A stretch of DNA of 51,138 nucleotides, from contig JACCXN010000079.1 of assembly GCA_013696965.1 (NCBI GenBank), forward strand, positions 1 through 51,138, written 5' to 3'. Below the pieces are notes generated by a model that saw nothing but the letters and a program-made list of their open reading frames with translations, was not told where the DNA came from and ran no database searches. Below are positions 38,064 to 47,247 of this stretch, in pieces (position 1 is the stretch's first letter; each line of letters begins with the position of its first letter). The position numbers were made by a program, and so were the translations under genes. The stretch is from Bacteroidota bacterium. Its GTDB lineage: Bacteria > Bacteroidota > Bacteroidia > JACCXN01.

Positions 38064-40109
38064 TTATTCCTCGTCCTCTTCAATTTCCTCTTCAACCGCC
38101 TCGTCTTTTGTTTCTTTAGGAGTTTCTGAAGTAGTTTTTTCTTCAGGGAATCCACCCACCGGAACATAATCAGATCTGATAACTTTAAATCTTGTTCTTC
38201 TGTTCTTTTGGTGAGCTGCTTCCTTTTCTTCATTGGACTTAAGTTTAGCAATTTCAGCATCAGAAATAAGAAGTTGATCCTTTCCGTAACCTTTTGCCAA
38301 CATTCTGTCTGCTGCAATCCCTTTTGAAACTAAATAAGTAACACATGATTTGGCTCTATTTTCAGAAAGAATCTGATTAGGTTTTTGTCCACCCCTGGAA
38401 TCCGTATGAGAGTTCAATTCAATAACAATCGTAGGATTATCAATAAGGGTTTGATATAAGAAATCTAATGAGTCATGAGATTCAGGACGAAGGGTAAATT
38501 TAGCAAGATCATAAAGTACTTCAGGAAATGCAATTTCCTTTTTCTTGGTGGTTTGCAAAGCAAAATCCTTGATAAAAGTTGTTGACTCTGTAACTCCAAC
38601 TGTAGTTTCCTTCCCTTTTGCATTTAAATAATCCTTTGCACTTACTGTTAATTCATAAGTAGTATTGGATTTAATGTATCTGTCATTTCCTTTATCTCCA
38701 AAAATATAAGTTCCTGAGGCATCTGTAGTAACTTCAGCAGAAGTACCATCGGAGCCTATAAGTTTTATAGTTGCCTGGTTAATAGGCTTTTTAGTTTCAA
38801 CATCAGTAATTGTTCCCTGAAGAACAAAAATAAGCGGAGGAAGAACAAAAGAGAAAATATCATCACCACCCATTGAACCATCGCGATTTGAAGTAAGAAA
38901 TCCTCTATCTTTAGTACCTTCAAACACAATTCCATAATCATCTCCTGCAGAATTAATAGGATATTTTAAGTTTTCAACTTTACCCCACTTTTCACCTGTT
39001 TTTTCAGCTTTAAAAATATCCAATCCACCCATTCCCATGTGTCCTGTTGAAGAAAAATACAAGGTGCCATTTTCATGGATAAAAGGGAACATTTCATCTT
39101 TTTCAGTATTAATTGATGAACCTAAGTTTACAGGAGTAGTCCAAACTTTCGCCTTTTTTTCATAGGTGCTCATCCAAATATCACGACCACCAAATCCGCC
39201 TTCCATATGGCTTGCAGTAAAAAACAAAGAATTTCCATCTTTGGTTATGGCTGGGTGACCAACTGTAATGCTATCAGGGCTAAGTTCAAGAAGCGTAATT
39301 TCAGTCCATGCGTTTCCTTTTTTTACCGCAGTATAAATTTTACAAGGCATATCCTTGTTTTTTTCAACCCCGCATCGGGTAAAAAACATGGTCCTTCCCT
39401 TGCTGTCAACACAAGCAGCACCTTCATTAGCTACGGAATTTACCTCACCTCCAATTGGGGCAGGTGTACTCCATTTTCCATTTTTATCTCTTTTTGTTTC
39501 ATAAATATCTGAAAAACTCTCACCTAAAGTTACATCAATTGTTTTACCTGCTGAACCTTCTCTTGTAGAAGTAAAAATCAGTGTATTGTTTTTTTTGTCG
39601 GCATAAGTAGGTGAAAATTCATATTGCTTGGAATTTAACTGGGTTTCCGGCAAAACAACATATCTTGTGGGTTCGTCAATCCATTTTTGGGCCATTTCAG
39701 ATGAAACAACTCCATCTTCCCCCCTTTTATCTGAAGGATTAAGAGCTTTGTAATTATTGAATTCAACTATTGCCTGAGGATAATTTCCCATTGCTTTATA
39801 AACTTCAGCAAGCCTAAGGACTGCTATTGGGTCTGGAAATTTTGCCTTAATTGCCTTTTGATACCACTTTTCAGCTTGTTTTGGATCAACCGTGTTAAAA
39901 TAACATTCTCCAAGCTGGAAAAGGATTTCAGCTTTTACAGCTTTATTCTTCTCTTTAGAATATGCTTTTTTATACAATTCAATGGCTTCGAAAAATTTCG
40001 CCTCTGAATAGGAATTGTCAGCATCCTTTACAAAACTCTTTTGCGCTGACGCTGCACCACAAAAGAATGCTACAATAAATAAGCAAAGTATAATTCTAAT
40101 AATTTTCAT
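38064..40109 (-). CDS. PorE-like TPR / PD40 propeller / CRD / OmpA outer-membrane protein
   Basis: An envelope protein of 681 residues. The signal peptide ends at AASAQ (about residue 23); a cysteine precedes it, but the surrounding residues do not form a lipobox. TPR helices cover about 25-150 (FFEAIELYKKAYSKEKNKAV). PD40 blades run from about 165 to 415 (ASHMEGGFGGRDIWMST, SSTGHMGMGGLDIFKA, SNRDGSMGGDDIFSF). A carboxypeptidase-regulatory-like domain follows (about 425-520, LQGTITDVETKKPINQATIK). The OmpA C-terminal domain is at about 530-650 (HTDSRG, LSENRAKSCVTYL). The last 25 residues are very acidic (VEEEIEEDEE). This domain order equals that of Porphyromonas PorE, which anchors the T9SS to peptidoglycan. 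The role is inferred from architecture. Confidence 0.87.
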   Translation of the reverse strand: MKIIRIILCLFIVAFFCGAASAQKSFVKDADNSYSEAKFFEAIELYKKAYSKEKNKAVKAEILFQLGECYFNTVDPKQAEKWYQKAIKAKFPDPIAVLRLAEVYKAMGNYPQAIVEFNNYKALNPSDKRGEDGVVSSEMAQKWIDEPTRYVVLPETQLNSKQYEFSPTYADKKNNTLIFTSTREGSAGKTIDVTLGESFSDIYETKRDKNGKWSTPAPIGGEVNSVANEGAACVDSKGRTMFFTRCGVEKNKDMPCKIYTAVKKGNAWTEITLLELSPDSITVGHPAITKDGNSLFFTASHMEGGFGGRDIWMSTYEKKAKVWTTPVNLGSSINTEKDEMFPFIHENGTLYFSSTGHMGMGGLDIFKAEKTGEKWGKVENLKYPINSAGDDYGIVFEGTKDRGFLTSNRDGSMGGDDIFSFVLPPLIFVLQGTITDVETKKPINQATIKLIGSDGTSAEVTTDASGTYIFGDKGNDRYIKSNTTYELTVSAKDYLNAKGKETTVGVTESTTFIKDFALQTTKKKEIAFPEVLYDLAKFTLRPESHDSLDFLYQTLIDNPTIVIELNSHTDSRGGQKPNQILSENRAKSCVTYLVSKGIAADRMLAKGYGKDQLLISDAEIAKLKSNEEKEAAHQKNRRTRFKVIRSDYVPVGGFPEEKTTSETPKETKDEAVEEEIEEDEE

Positions 40110-40144
40110 ATAGTAATCAAATTTAGTTTTTTGAAGAATAGCAC

Positions 40145-40152
40145 CAAAAATA
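40145..40152 (-). promoter_or_regulatory. -7 element of the PorE-like gene
   Basis: The minus strand reads TATTTTTG, a perfect TAnnTTTG box, 35 nt before the ATG. A second perfect match, TAAATTTG, occurs at 40118-40125, closer to the start; either could be used. Confidence 0.5.
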
Positions 40153-40195
40153 AATAAATAATTTAATTATATCAAAGCTTTAGGCAAAAATAAAC

Positions 40196-40230
40196 AAACT
40201 CCCACCTTTAAACAGAAACGGTGGGAGTTT
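40196..40230 (-). terminator. glnN terminator
   Basis: A perfect 11-bp stem (AAACTCCCACC at 40196-40206 with its complement at 40220-40230) encloses a 13-nt loop. On the minus strand the T-rich sequence GTTTGTTTATTTTTG follows. It lies 21 nt after the glnN stop. Confidence 0.9.
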
Positions 40231-40251
40231 ATTATTAGATGCTATTTAAAT

Positions 40252-42441
40252 TTATCTTGTAAAAAGTAACTCTCTGTACTTAGGTAATGGCCACATTTCA
40301 TCATCCACCATTAATTCAAGTTTATCAACATGATACCTAATTTCCTCAAAATAATTTTTCACCGAATCACTATATGCGACTGCCTTTTCACGTGAATCAA
40401 TCATTTTATTGACTTTCTTCCGTGATTCAACCATCTCTTCTTTTTTACTTATTATAATAGCCATGCGTTCTGAAATTTCAGTAACCATCCTTAATAAAAT
40501 CAAAGAATGCTTTTTATAATCAGCAGGAGGAAGTACCTCTTTAAGTCCTTTTAAGTTTTCAAGCAACACATTTTGATATTTAATAATTGTTGGCACTATA
40601 TGGTTTTGAGCTAAATCACCCAAAATACGAGATTCAATTTGAATTTTTTTCGTGTAAAGTTCAAGATAAATATCATGCCTGGCATATTGTTCAACTTTAG
40701 AATAAATTTTAAGGTTCTCAAATAAACTAATTGTTTTCGCTGAAACAAACGCATCAAAGGCCACAGGAGCAGATTTTATATTTGAAAGTCCTCTTTGGGC
40801 AGCTTCCTTAACCCATTCTTCACTATAACCGTTACCTTCAAATAAAATATTCTTTGAAGAAACTATATAACTTCTTAAAATTTGTAGAATAGCCTCATCC
40901 TTACCTATGCCTTTTTCAATTAGTTCATCAACCTGGCCTTTAAATTTAATTAATTGATCAGCCACAATTGCATTTATAACAATCATAGCAGTAGCACAGT
41001 TTGCAGATGAACCAACTGCCCTGAATTCAAATTTATTTCCTGTAAATGCGAAAGGGGAAGTCCGGTTTCTATCCGTATTATCAAGTAAAATATCTGGAAT
41101 TTTACCTATAATATTTAATTTAAGATCAGTTTTTTCATCTGCCGACATTTTTCCTTTCTTTACTTTAACCTCAAGCTCTTTAAGAACTGATGTTAATTGA
41201 GAACCAATAAAAATTGACATGATTGAAGGAGGGGCCTCATGAGCACCGAGTCTATGTTCATTTCCAGCTGAAGCAATACAAGCTCTTAATAGGTCTGAAT
41301 TTTCATAAACTGCCTTAATAGTATTAATGAAAAAAGTTAAAAATTGCAGATTGGTCTTAGGAGTTTTGCCAGGACTTAATAAATTTTTCCCGGTGTTTGT
41401 TGCTAATGACCAGTTATTATGTTTACCAGAACCATTAACCCGTGCATAGGGTTTTTCATGAAGTAATACTCTGAAATTATGATTCATTGCAATCTTTTCC
41501 ATAAGATCCATCAGTAACTGATTGTGATCAACAGCTAGATTTGCTTCTTCAAAAACAGGAGCGCATTCAAATTGGTTTGGTGCAACCTCATTGTGCCTTG
41601 TTTTAATAGGAACACCTAATTTATAACATTCAATTTCAAAATCTCTCATAAATGCTGTTACACGGGCAGGAATTGAACCGAAATAATGGTCTTCTAATTC
41701 CTGACCTTTTGCAGGACTATGACCAAAAACAGTTCTTCCTGTCATCATCAAATCTGGCCTGGAATTGAAAAAGGCCGTATCTATAAGAAAATATTCCTGC
41801 TCCCAACCCAGTGTTGAAATGACTTTGGTTACATTTTTATCAAAATACTGGCAAACATCTACTGCTGCTTTATCAACAGCACTTAAGGTTTTCAATAATG
41901 GAGTTTTATAATCAAGTGCTTCTCCCGTATAGGAAACAAAAACAGAGGGAATACATAGCATTTTCCCAATAACAAAAGCTGGAGAAGAGGGATCCCATGC
42001 AGTATATCCTCTTGCTTCAAAAGTATTCCGAATACCACCGGATGGAAAACTCGATGCATCTGGTTCTTGTTGGACAAGTTGAGTTCCTTCAAATTTCTCA
42101 ATTGCCGATCCTTCATGAGGTTCAAAAAAGGCATCGTGTTTTTCGGCAGTCGAACCTGTGAGGGGTTGAAACCAATGGGTATAATGTGTTGCACCTTTTT
42201 TGGAAGCCCATGCTTTCATTGAAGAGGCAACCTGATCAGCAATTTTCCTGTCAATGTTTGTTCCTTTATCAATTGCGCTGTTTACACTTTCAAAAGCCTC
42301 TTTAGAAAGGTATTCGCGCATAGATTCTTTGCCAAATACATTGGAAGCAAAAAAATCAGAAATTCTATCTGATGGAATATCTACCTGTTTTGGTGTTCTT
42401 GAAAGCACCTCTTCCAGCGCTTTAAATCTAAATGATGCCAT
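40252..42441 (-). CDS. glnN: glutamine synthetase type III
   Basis: Condenses ammonium and glutamate to glutamine with ATP. The 729-residue length and sequence are those of the GSIII class, the usual assimilatory enzyme in Bacteroidota. Signature blocks include RHNEVAPNQFECAPVFEEAN, NGSGKHNNWSLATNTGKNLL and NRTSPFAFTGNKFEFRAVGS (about residues 280-480), which hold the glutamate, ammonium and ATP sites. The N-terminal part carries ATHYTHWFQPLTGSTAEKHD, also typical. It forms its own transcription unit, with a perfect -7 box upstream and a strong terminator downstream. An 18-nt inverted repeat lies 72 nt or more upstream and might take part in nitrogen control, though no known operator can be named. 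Confidence 0.98.
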   Translation of the reverse strand: MASFRFKALEEVLSRTPKQVDIPSDRISDFFASNVFGKESMREYLSKEAFESVNSAIDKGTNIDRKIADQVASSMKAWASKKGATHYTHWFQPLTGSTAEKHDAFFEPHEGSAIEKFEGTQLVQQEPDASSFPSGGIRNTFEARGYTAWDPSSPAFVIGKMLCIPSVFVSYTGEALDYKTPLLKTLSAVDKAAVDVCQYFDKNVTKVISTLGWEQEYFLIDTAFFNSRPDLMMTGRTVFGHSPAKGQELEDHYFGSIPARVTAFMRDFEIECYKLGVPIKTRHNEVAPNQFECAPVFEEANLAVDHNQLLMDLMEKIAMNHNFRVLLHEKPYARVNGSGKHNNWSLATNTGKNLLSPGKTPKTNLQFLTFFINTIKAVYENSDLLRACIASAGNEHRLGAHEAPPSIMSIFIGSQLTSVLKELEVKVKKGKMSADEKTDLKLNIIGKIPDILLDNTDRNRTSPFAFTGNKFEFRAVGSSANCATAMIVINAIVADQLIKFKGQVDELIEKGIGKDEAILQILRSYIVSSKNILFEGNGYSEEWVKEAAQRGLSNIKSAPVAFDAFVSAKTISLFENLKIYSKVEQYARHDIYLELYTKKIQIESRILGDLAQNHIVPTIIKYQNVLLENLKGLKEVLPPADYKKHSLILLRMVTEISERMAIIISKKEEMVESRKKVNKMIDSREKAVAYSDSVKNYFEEIRYHVDKLELMVDDEMWPLPKYRELLFTR

Positions 42442-42458
42442 GATTTATAAGTTTTATG

Positions 42459-42466
42459 CAAAAATA
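42459..42466 (-). promoter_or_regulatory. -7 element of glnN
   Basis: The minus strand reads TATTTTTG, a perfect TAnnTTTG match, 17 nt before the glnN ATG. No standard -33 TTG is evident. Confidence 0.58.
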
Positions 42467-42512
42467 ACGCAAAACCTTTAAAATATTTACACCTTTTTAT
42501 GTTTTTTTTTCA

Positions 42513-42588
42513 ACACCCCCCTTTTTTTACTAACTATTTAAAAAAAAGTTAATAAAATAAAAAAAACAATGTAAAATTAAGGGGGTGT
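42513..42588. repeat. 18-nt imperfect inverted repeat upstream of glnN
   Basis: Arms 42513-42530 and 42571-42588 complement each other at 15 of 18 positions (outer ACACCCCC/GGGGGTGT perfect), separated by 40 AT-rich nt. The C/G runs stand out sharply from the background. It lies between the exchanger 3' end and the glnN promoter. Confidence 0.7.
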
Positions 42589-42690
42589 GTAGTCAAAATG
42601 TTCGATTATTTAAAATATACTTTCATTTTAAAATAAGTGCAAGGGAAAATAATGTATCAGGTTTTAATGCAATGGGAGGGGTATACTAAT

Positions 42691-42710
42691 AAAGGATTCA
42701 ATCCTTTTTT
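42691..42710 (-). terminator. hairpin after the Na+/Ca2+ exchanger gene
   Basis: The stem AAAGGA/TCCTTT (42691-42696 with 42702-42707) encloses loop TTCAA, with A/T runs on both sides that could extend it. It sits 18 nt beyond the exchanger stop on the minus strand. The downstream T-tract on that strand is short. Confidence 0.5.
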
Positions 42711-42727
42711 AAAAAAAATCAAACACC

Positions 42728-43669
42728 TTAATTTATGACAATGAAAATATAAACCAGGTAAAATGAAACTAATACCAGTCCTTTTAACCTTCCTATTTTT
42801 CTTCCAAAATACATTAAAGGGAAAATCAACAATGAAATTCCAAGCATCCAATAAATATCAAAATTAGCCATTTCAATACTAATTGGAATTTCTTTTACCA
42901 TTGCTGTAATTCCTAAAATGCCAAGTAGATTAAATATATTGGAACCAATTAGATTTCCAATAGAAATATCTGTTTGTTTCTTTAATGCCGCAATACCAGA
43001 GGTTACCAGTTCAGGAACACTTGTTCCGAATGCAACTACTGTAATTGCTATTATTCTTTCGCTTATACCGAAATTTTCTGCTATACCCACCGCTCCGTTT
43101 AAAAACCATTCAGCTCCAAGAATTAAGCCCAGGACACCTAAAAGTATAAATAGTAAGCTTTTCCAAATTGGAGTTGTAACCTCCGGAATTAATTCAGGTT
43201 CATCGTTTTTCGGGATTTTTTTGTGCTCCTTCCGTGATTTATATATTATCCAGAAATTGAACAAAATTAAAAACAGAAACAGGAATAAACCTTCATAAAA
43301 TCCAATAAGATTATTAAGTAAGAATAGATAAAAAATCATACTGGAAACCATCATCATAGGCCAGTCTATTTTTAAGGAATCCTTATTTATTAAAATTGGA
43401 AAAATAATGGTGGTAACACCTAGAATTAATGAGATATTGGCAATATTCGAACCAATAACATTTCCAATTGAAATATCAGGATGCCCTTGAATAGCCGCTT
43501 TAATACTGACAAGTAATTCAGGGGCTGATGTGCCAAATGAAACAATGGTCATACCAATGACAAGGACAGAAACATTGAATTTTAAAGCAATGGCAACTGC
43601 ACCTTTAACTAAAATTTCACCGCCCGAAATAAGTATAGCAAGTCCAACTATCAGTAAAAGATATTCCAT
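42728..43669 (-). CDS. calcium/sodium antiporter (CaCA family, YrbG-like)
   Basis: Inner-membrane cation exchanger of 313 residues with about ten hydrophobic segments. The two inverted alpha repeats that form the ion path are plain. The first is FGTSAPELLVSIKAA plus DISIGNVIGSNIANISLILG (about 45-84). The second is FGTSVPELVTSGIAAL plus DISIGNLIGSNIFNLLGILG (about 205-255). The acidic residue in each GTS(A/V)PEL is the ion ligand. A hydrophilic loop between the halves (about 143-165, SRKEHKKIPKNDEPELIPE) is normal. The family exports Ca2+ in exchange for Na+; specificity here is not proven. It is 50 nt downstream of tatA and may share its transcript. Confidence 0.93.
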   Translation of the reverse strand: MEYLLLIVGLAILISGGEILVKGAVAIALKFNVSVLVIGMTIVSFGTSAPELLVSIKAAIQGHPDISIGNVIGSNIANISLILGVTTIIFPILINKDSLKIDWPMMMVSSMIFYLFLLNNLIGFYEGLFLFLFLILFNFWIIYKSRKEHKKIPKNDEPELIPEVTTPIWKSLLFILLGVLGLILGAEWFLNGAVGIAENFGISERIIAITVVAFGTSVPELVTSGIAALKKQTDISIGNLIGSNIFNLLGILGITAMVKEIPISIEMANFDIYWMLGISLLIFPLMYFGRKIGRLKGLVLVSFYLVYIFIVIN

Positions 43670-43719
43670 TTATTAAAAAAAATAAAATACCATTATGAAT
43701 TCAGGCATGGGAAAACTTA

Positions 43720-43929
43720 CTAAGGCTTGTTAATATCAGTTTCATTTTTGATAACCTTTGCGCTCTCTTGAATTTCTCTTTGAATATCGCTTGTGGCGTC
43801 CTTAAATTCTCTGATTCCCTTTCCAAGTCCACGAGCAAGTTCTGGAATTTTCTTTGATCCGAAAAAAAGAAGGATAACTAAAAGAACAATAAATATTTCT
43901 CCACCACCTAAATTAAAAAATAATAACAT
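43720..43929 (-). CDS. tatA: Sec-independent protein translocase subunit TatA/TatE
   Basis: Small pore-forming component of the twin-arginine translocase. The 69-residue protein has the standard layout. A short N-terminal part is followed by one membrane helix ([14 protein letters not shown], about 11-24), the hinge [20 protein letters not shown] forming the amphipathic helix (about 24-43), and a charged tail. Phe-Gly at the hinge is present. No tatC is nearby. The gene has its own promoter that overlaps the secDF terminator, and it precedes the exchanger gene by 50 nt. Confidence 0.95.
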   Translation of the reverse strand: MLLFFNLGGGEIFIVLLVILLFFGSKKIPELARGLGKGIREFKDATSDIQREIQESAKVIKNETDINKP

Positions 43930-43946
43930 AGCCTTTGAATTTAATG

Positions 43947-43972
43947 CAAAGGTATAAAAAAAGCCCTTTCAA
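43947..43972 (-). promoter_or_regulatory. tatA promoter
   Basis: On the minus strand TTG (43972-43970) is followed by 15 nt and then TACCTTTG (43954-43947), a perfect -7 box 17 nt before the tatA ATG. The promoter overlaps the secDF terminator hairpin. Confidence 0.6.
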
Positions 43973-43992
43973 TTAAAATGAAAAGGCTTTTT
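43958..43992 (-). terminator. secDF terminator
   Basis: A 13-position stem with one C/A mismatch (AAAAAGCC-C-TTTC against GAAA-A-GGCTTTTT) and a 9-nt loop, followed on the minus strand by T runs. It lies 18 nt after the secDF stop. Confidence 0.85.
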
Positions 43993-44010
43993 CTTTAAAT
44001 TAAATATGGT

Positions 44011-46992
44011 TTATTTTAATTCTTCAGGTTTCTTGCTAAAGTCAATTACAATTGGAGTTGCAATGCAAATAGAGGAATAAGTTCCTACAACAATTCCAAT
44101 CAATAATGCAAAAGAGAATCCTCTGATCACTTCACCTCCAAAAATAAATATAGCAATCAAAACGATAAAAATTGTAAACGAAGTATTAAATGTACGACTC
44201 AATGTACTGTTTAATGCTTCATTTATCAAGGTATCCATTTCTCTTTTTCTTGAGGTAGAAAGGTATTCCCTTATACGGTCAAATACAACCACTGTATCAT
44301 TTATGGAGTAACCAATTACCGTAAGTATAGCTGCGATAAACGCCTGGTCAATTTCCAAGGAAAAAGGCAGTATTCCATAAAATAATGAGAAACAAGCAAG
44401 AACAATTAGCACGTCATGAAAAATAGCTACAAGCGCACCTAATCCAAATTGCCATTTTTTAAACCTCAAAATAATATAAAGGAAAATAACAAGAAAAGAA
44501 AATAAAATAGCCCAAACTGCAGCTGCTTTAATATCATTCGCAACTGTAGGACCTACTTTTTGAGAACTCATTATTTCAAAATTGCCATCACCAAATTGAG
44601 AAAGTCCTTCTATAAGTTTATTCTCAACAATCTGTTCAGCATCTTCTTCCTGGGAATCAATCAAATATTTAGTAGTAATTTTTACTTGTTGAGCTCCACC
44701 AAAAGTTTTCACTTCAGGAGCCTCATCAAAAGCAGTAGTAAGTGCACTCCGTAAATCAATTGTTCTTACATCCTGATCAAACCTTACTACATAGGATCTT
44801 CCTCCAACAAAATCAACACCCATATTTAATCCCCTGGCTGCAAAAGAAATAATTCCTCCAGTAATAATAATTCCTGAAATCAAATAATAGATTTTTCTTT
44901 TACTAACAAAATCAAAGTTTGAATTTTTGAAAGCATTTTCAGTGAATTTAGTGAAAAACTTAACGCTTTTGTTTTTATCCAACCTGTAAAGAAAAATTAA
45001 TCTTGTAAGGAAAATTGCAGCAAAAAGGGAAGTTAAAATACCAATGATAAGCACTGTAGCAAAGCCCCTGATTGGTCCAGTACCAAATGTATAAAGAATA
45101 ATACCGGTTAACAAAGAGGTTACGTTTGCATCAATAATTGAAGAATATGCTTTTTGATAACCATCCTCAATTGCCAGCCTAAGGCCTTTTCCTGTGGAAA
45201 GTTCCTCTCGTATTCTTTCAAATATAAGTACGTTGGCATCAACTGACATACCAATAACCAATACAATACCTGCAATACCAGGAAGTGTTAAAACAGCACC
45301 TAAAGAGGCAAGTACACCAAAAATAAAGAAGAGGTTGGCAAGAAGGGCAAAATTCGCAGCTAAACCAGCCTGATTGTAATAAAATACCATGTAAACTAAA
45401 ACAAGTAAAAGTGCAATAACAAAGGAAATCAAACCTGCCCTTATTGACTCTTCTCCTAAAGATGGGCCAACTACAGCCTCTTCAACAATCCTTGCTGGAG
45501 CAGGAAGTTTACCTGCTTTAAGAACATTGGCAAGATCTTTTGCCTCGGTAATAGAAAAATTACCAGTAATGGAAGACTGGCCACCAGAAATTTCTCCTTG
45601 TACTGTAGGGAAAGAATAAACAAAATCATCTAAAACAATTGCAATGCTTTTACCAATGTTATTGCTTGTGAGTTCTCTCCATTTCCTTGCTCCTGCAGCG
45701 TTCATAGTCATGCTAATTTCTGGAGTAGCACCAAACTGGCCGAAAGTTTGTCTTGCATCGGTAATTACATCCCCTTCCATAGCTGCTTTTCCATCTGGAG
45801 AAGCAGGGTTAATTGCTATGAGTTGCAATGCTTTTCCTTCTTTATCAAAGGCCTTAACAGTCCAAAGAAATTCGGTTCTTGAAGGAAAAACTGCTCTTAC
45901 TTTCTTGTGATTTAGGTATTCATTTACTTTTGCAGTATCTCTAATTAAGGCATAACCAACTACAGGTCCTTGTTCTGCCCCTGAAGGGTTTAGTAAAGCA
46001 AAAAGAGGATATTCTTTGGCAAGTTCCTGAAGATTTTTTTCAGCCGCTAAAGTATCACTAACACTTGTAGTATCCTCAAGCTCTAATTTTTCAAGAAGGG
46101 TTGGTTTTTCTTTTTCTGTCTGGACCAATTCTTCCTGAGGTGCAACTTGTTCAGCAGAGGCTTGAATTTCATCCACTACAATAGCTGTGGAATCAATTCC
46201 TGCTTCTTTTTTTAATTCTTTTACTACCTCATTTGCTGCCTCAAGAAGGGGATAAATATTTTTATTTTCATGAGTTTCGAAGAACTCAAGTTTTGCAGTA
46301 CCTTGTAATAACTTTCTTACACGTTCTTTTTCCTTTACACCAGGTAATTCAACTAAAATCCTGCCTGAATTTCCAAGTTTTTGAATGTTTGGTTGTGCAA
46401 CACCAAATTTATCAATACGGTTTCTTAAAACATTGAATGATATTTCAAAAGCATCTTCTGCCTCGGATCGTAAAAAAATTAATACTTCCTCATTGGTTGA
46501 TTCGTATGGTTTTATCTTCTCAGAAAGTTCCCTTGTTCCAAAAATAGTTGGAGAAGAAAGTTTTGCATCAGGAGCAATTTCATTAAAAGCCCTTCCAAAT
46601 AACGTAACAAAATCCTCTTGTGAGGTTTTTTGAAGTTCAACTGCTCTTGCAATAGATGCATTGAAAGCTGGATCAATACTTTTATTTGCCAGCTCTTTTA
46701 TTAACTCAACAACAGAAACCTCAAGAGTAACATTCATCCCACCTTGAAGATCAAGGCCCAGATTAATTTCCCTGTCTTTAACCTCACGGTAAGTGTAATT
46801 TCTAACTAAAAGATTATATACCGGCTCACTTGCTATAGAATCAAGATATCGTCTTTCGGCTTCGGGGTCACCTGCTGCTACTTCTTTGGCGTTCTTCTCA
46901 ACGCGATTAGCGATAAATGTAAATGATAACTGATATAAACAAACCAGCGCAAATACTATAGCGAACAATCTTATCGCACCTTTACTTTGCAT
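44011..46992 (-). CDS. secDF: fused protein translocase subunit SecDF
   Basis: Membrane RND-type protein that uses the proton gradient to help pull proteins through SecYEG. The 993-residue frame joins SecD (to about residue 680) and SecF. An N-terminal membrane helix is followed by YREVKDREINLGLDLQGGMN at about 67-86, the classic SecD start. A periplasmic region with an acidic, low-complexity insertion (about 270-320, QVAPQEELVQTEKEKPTLLE) comes next. The first six-helix bundle contains GIVLVIGMSVDANVLIFERI. The SecF half starts near GLNMGVDFVGGRSYVVRFD and ends with a second bundle containing VIGYSINDTVVVFDRIREYL. The fusion is standard for Bacteroidota. It is monocistronic, with a perfect -7 box and its own terminator. 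Confidence 0.97.
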   Translation of the reverse strand: MQSKGAIRLFAIVFALVCLYQLSFTFIANRVEKNAKEVAAGDPEAERRYLDSIASEPVYNLLVRNYTYREVKDREINLGLDLQGGMNVTLEVSVVELIKELANKSIDPAFNASIARAVELQKTSQEDFVTLFGRAFNEIAPDAKLSSPTIFGTRELSEKIKPYESTNEEVLIFLRSEAEDAFEISFNVLRNRIDKFGVAQPNIQKLGNSGRILVELPGVKEKERVRKLLQGTAKLEFFETHENKNIYPLLEAANEVVKELKKEAGIDSTAIVVDEIQASAEQVAPQEELVQTEKEKPTLLEKLELEDTTSVSDTLAAEKNLQELAKEYPLFALLNPSGAEQGPVVGYALIRDTAKVNEYLNHKKVRAVFPSRTEFLWTVKAFDKEGKALQLIAINPASPDGKAAMEGDVITDARQTFGQFGATPEISMTMNAAGARKWRELTSNNIGKSIAIVLDDFVYSFPTVQGEISGGQSSITGNFSITEAKDLANVLKAGKLPAPARIVEEAVVGPSLGEESIRAGLISFVIALLLVLVYMVFYYNQAGLAANFALLANLFFIFGVLASLGAVLTLPGIAGIVLVIGMSVDANVLIFERIREELSTGKGLRLAIEDGYQKAYSSIIDANVTSLLTGIILYTFGTGPIRGFATVLIIGILTSLFAAIFLTRLIFLYRLDKNKSVKFFTKFTENAFKNSNFDFVSKRKIYYLISGIIITGGIISFAARGLNMGVDFVGGRSYVVRFDQDVRTIDLRSALTTAFDEAPEVKTFGGAQQVKITTKYLIDSQEEDAEQIVENKLIEGLSQFGDGNFEIMSSQKVGPTVANDIKAAAVWAILFSFLVIFLYIILRFKKWQFGLGALVAIFHDVLIVLACFSLFYGILPFSLEIDQAFIAAILTVIGYSINDTVVVFDRIREYLSTSRKREMDTLINEALNSTLSRTFNTSFTIFIVLIAIFIFGGEVIRGFSFALLIGIVVGTYSSICIATPIVIDFSKKPEELK

Positions 46993-47033
46993 AAAATATA
47001 ATATTATTTTTTTAAATGAAAAAATTAAGGCTG

Positions 47034-47041
47034 CAAATATA
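47034..47041 (-). promoter_or_regulatory. -7 element of secDF
   Basis: The minus strand reads TATATTTG, a perfect TAnnTTTG match, 41 nt before the secDF ATG. No standard -33 element was recognised. Confidence 0.55.
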
Positions 47042-47216
47042 GAATAACAATTATTATTTCACAATGTAAAAATGATCCTTGAGGAAATATTGTGTCAATA
47101 AAGTTGAAACAGGTATATAATTATCGAAATCTCAACTACAAAAGAAATGGTGTATGAAATTCGTTTGTGCTTTTGGTCATTTTTAATAAATCCTGATATC
47201 AATAATCCATTATTGC

Positions 47217-47224
47217 TATATTTG
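47217..47224 (+). promoter_or_regulatory. -7 element of the VCBS-repeat gene
   Basis: TATATTTG is a perfect TAnnTTTG box ending 23 nt before the ATG at 47248. Its last base is the G of the alternative GTG start at 47224, so that codon could not be within the transcript. Confidence 0.6.
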
Positions 47225-47247
47225 TGCTATCTGCAATAAACTATTTT

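Noticed and set aside
38048-38317. 89-residue minus-strand frame rich in lysine and leucine
   Set aside because: It overlaps the OmpA end of the PorE-like gene in another frame, and its K/L composition is what the acidic-tail codons give when shifted.
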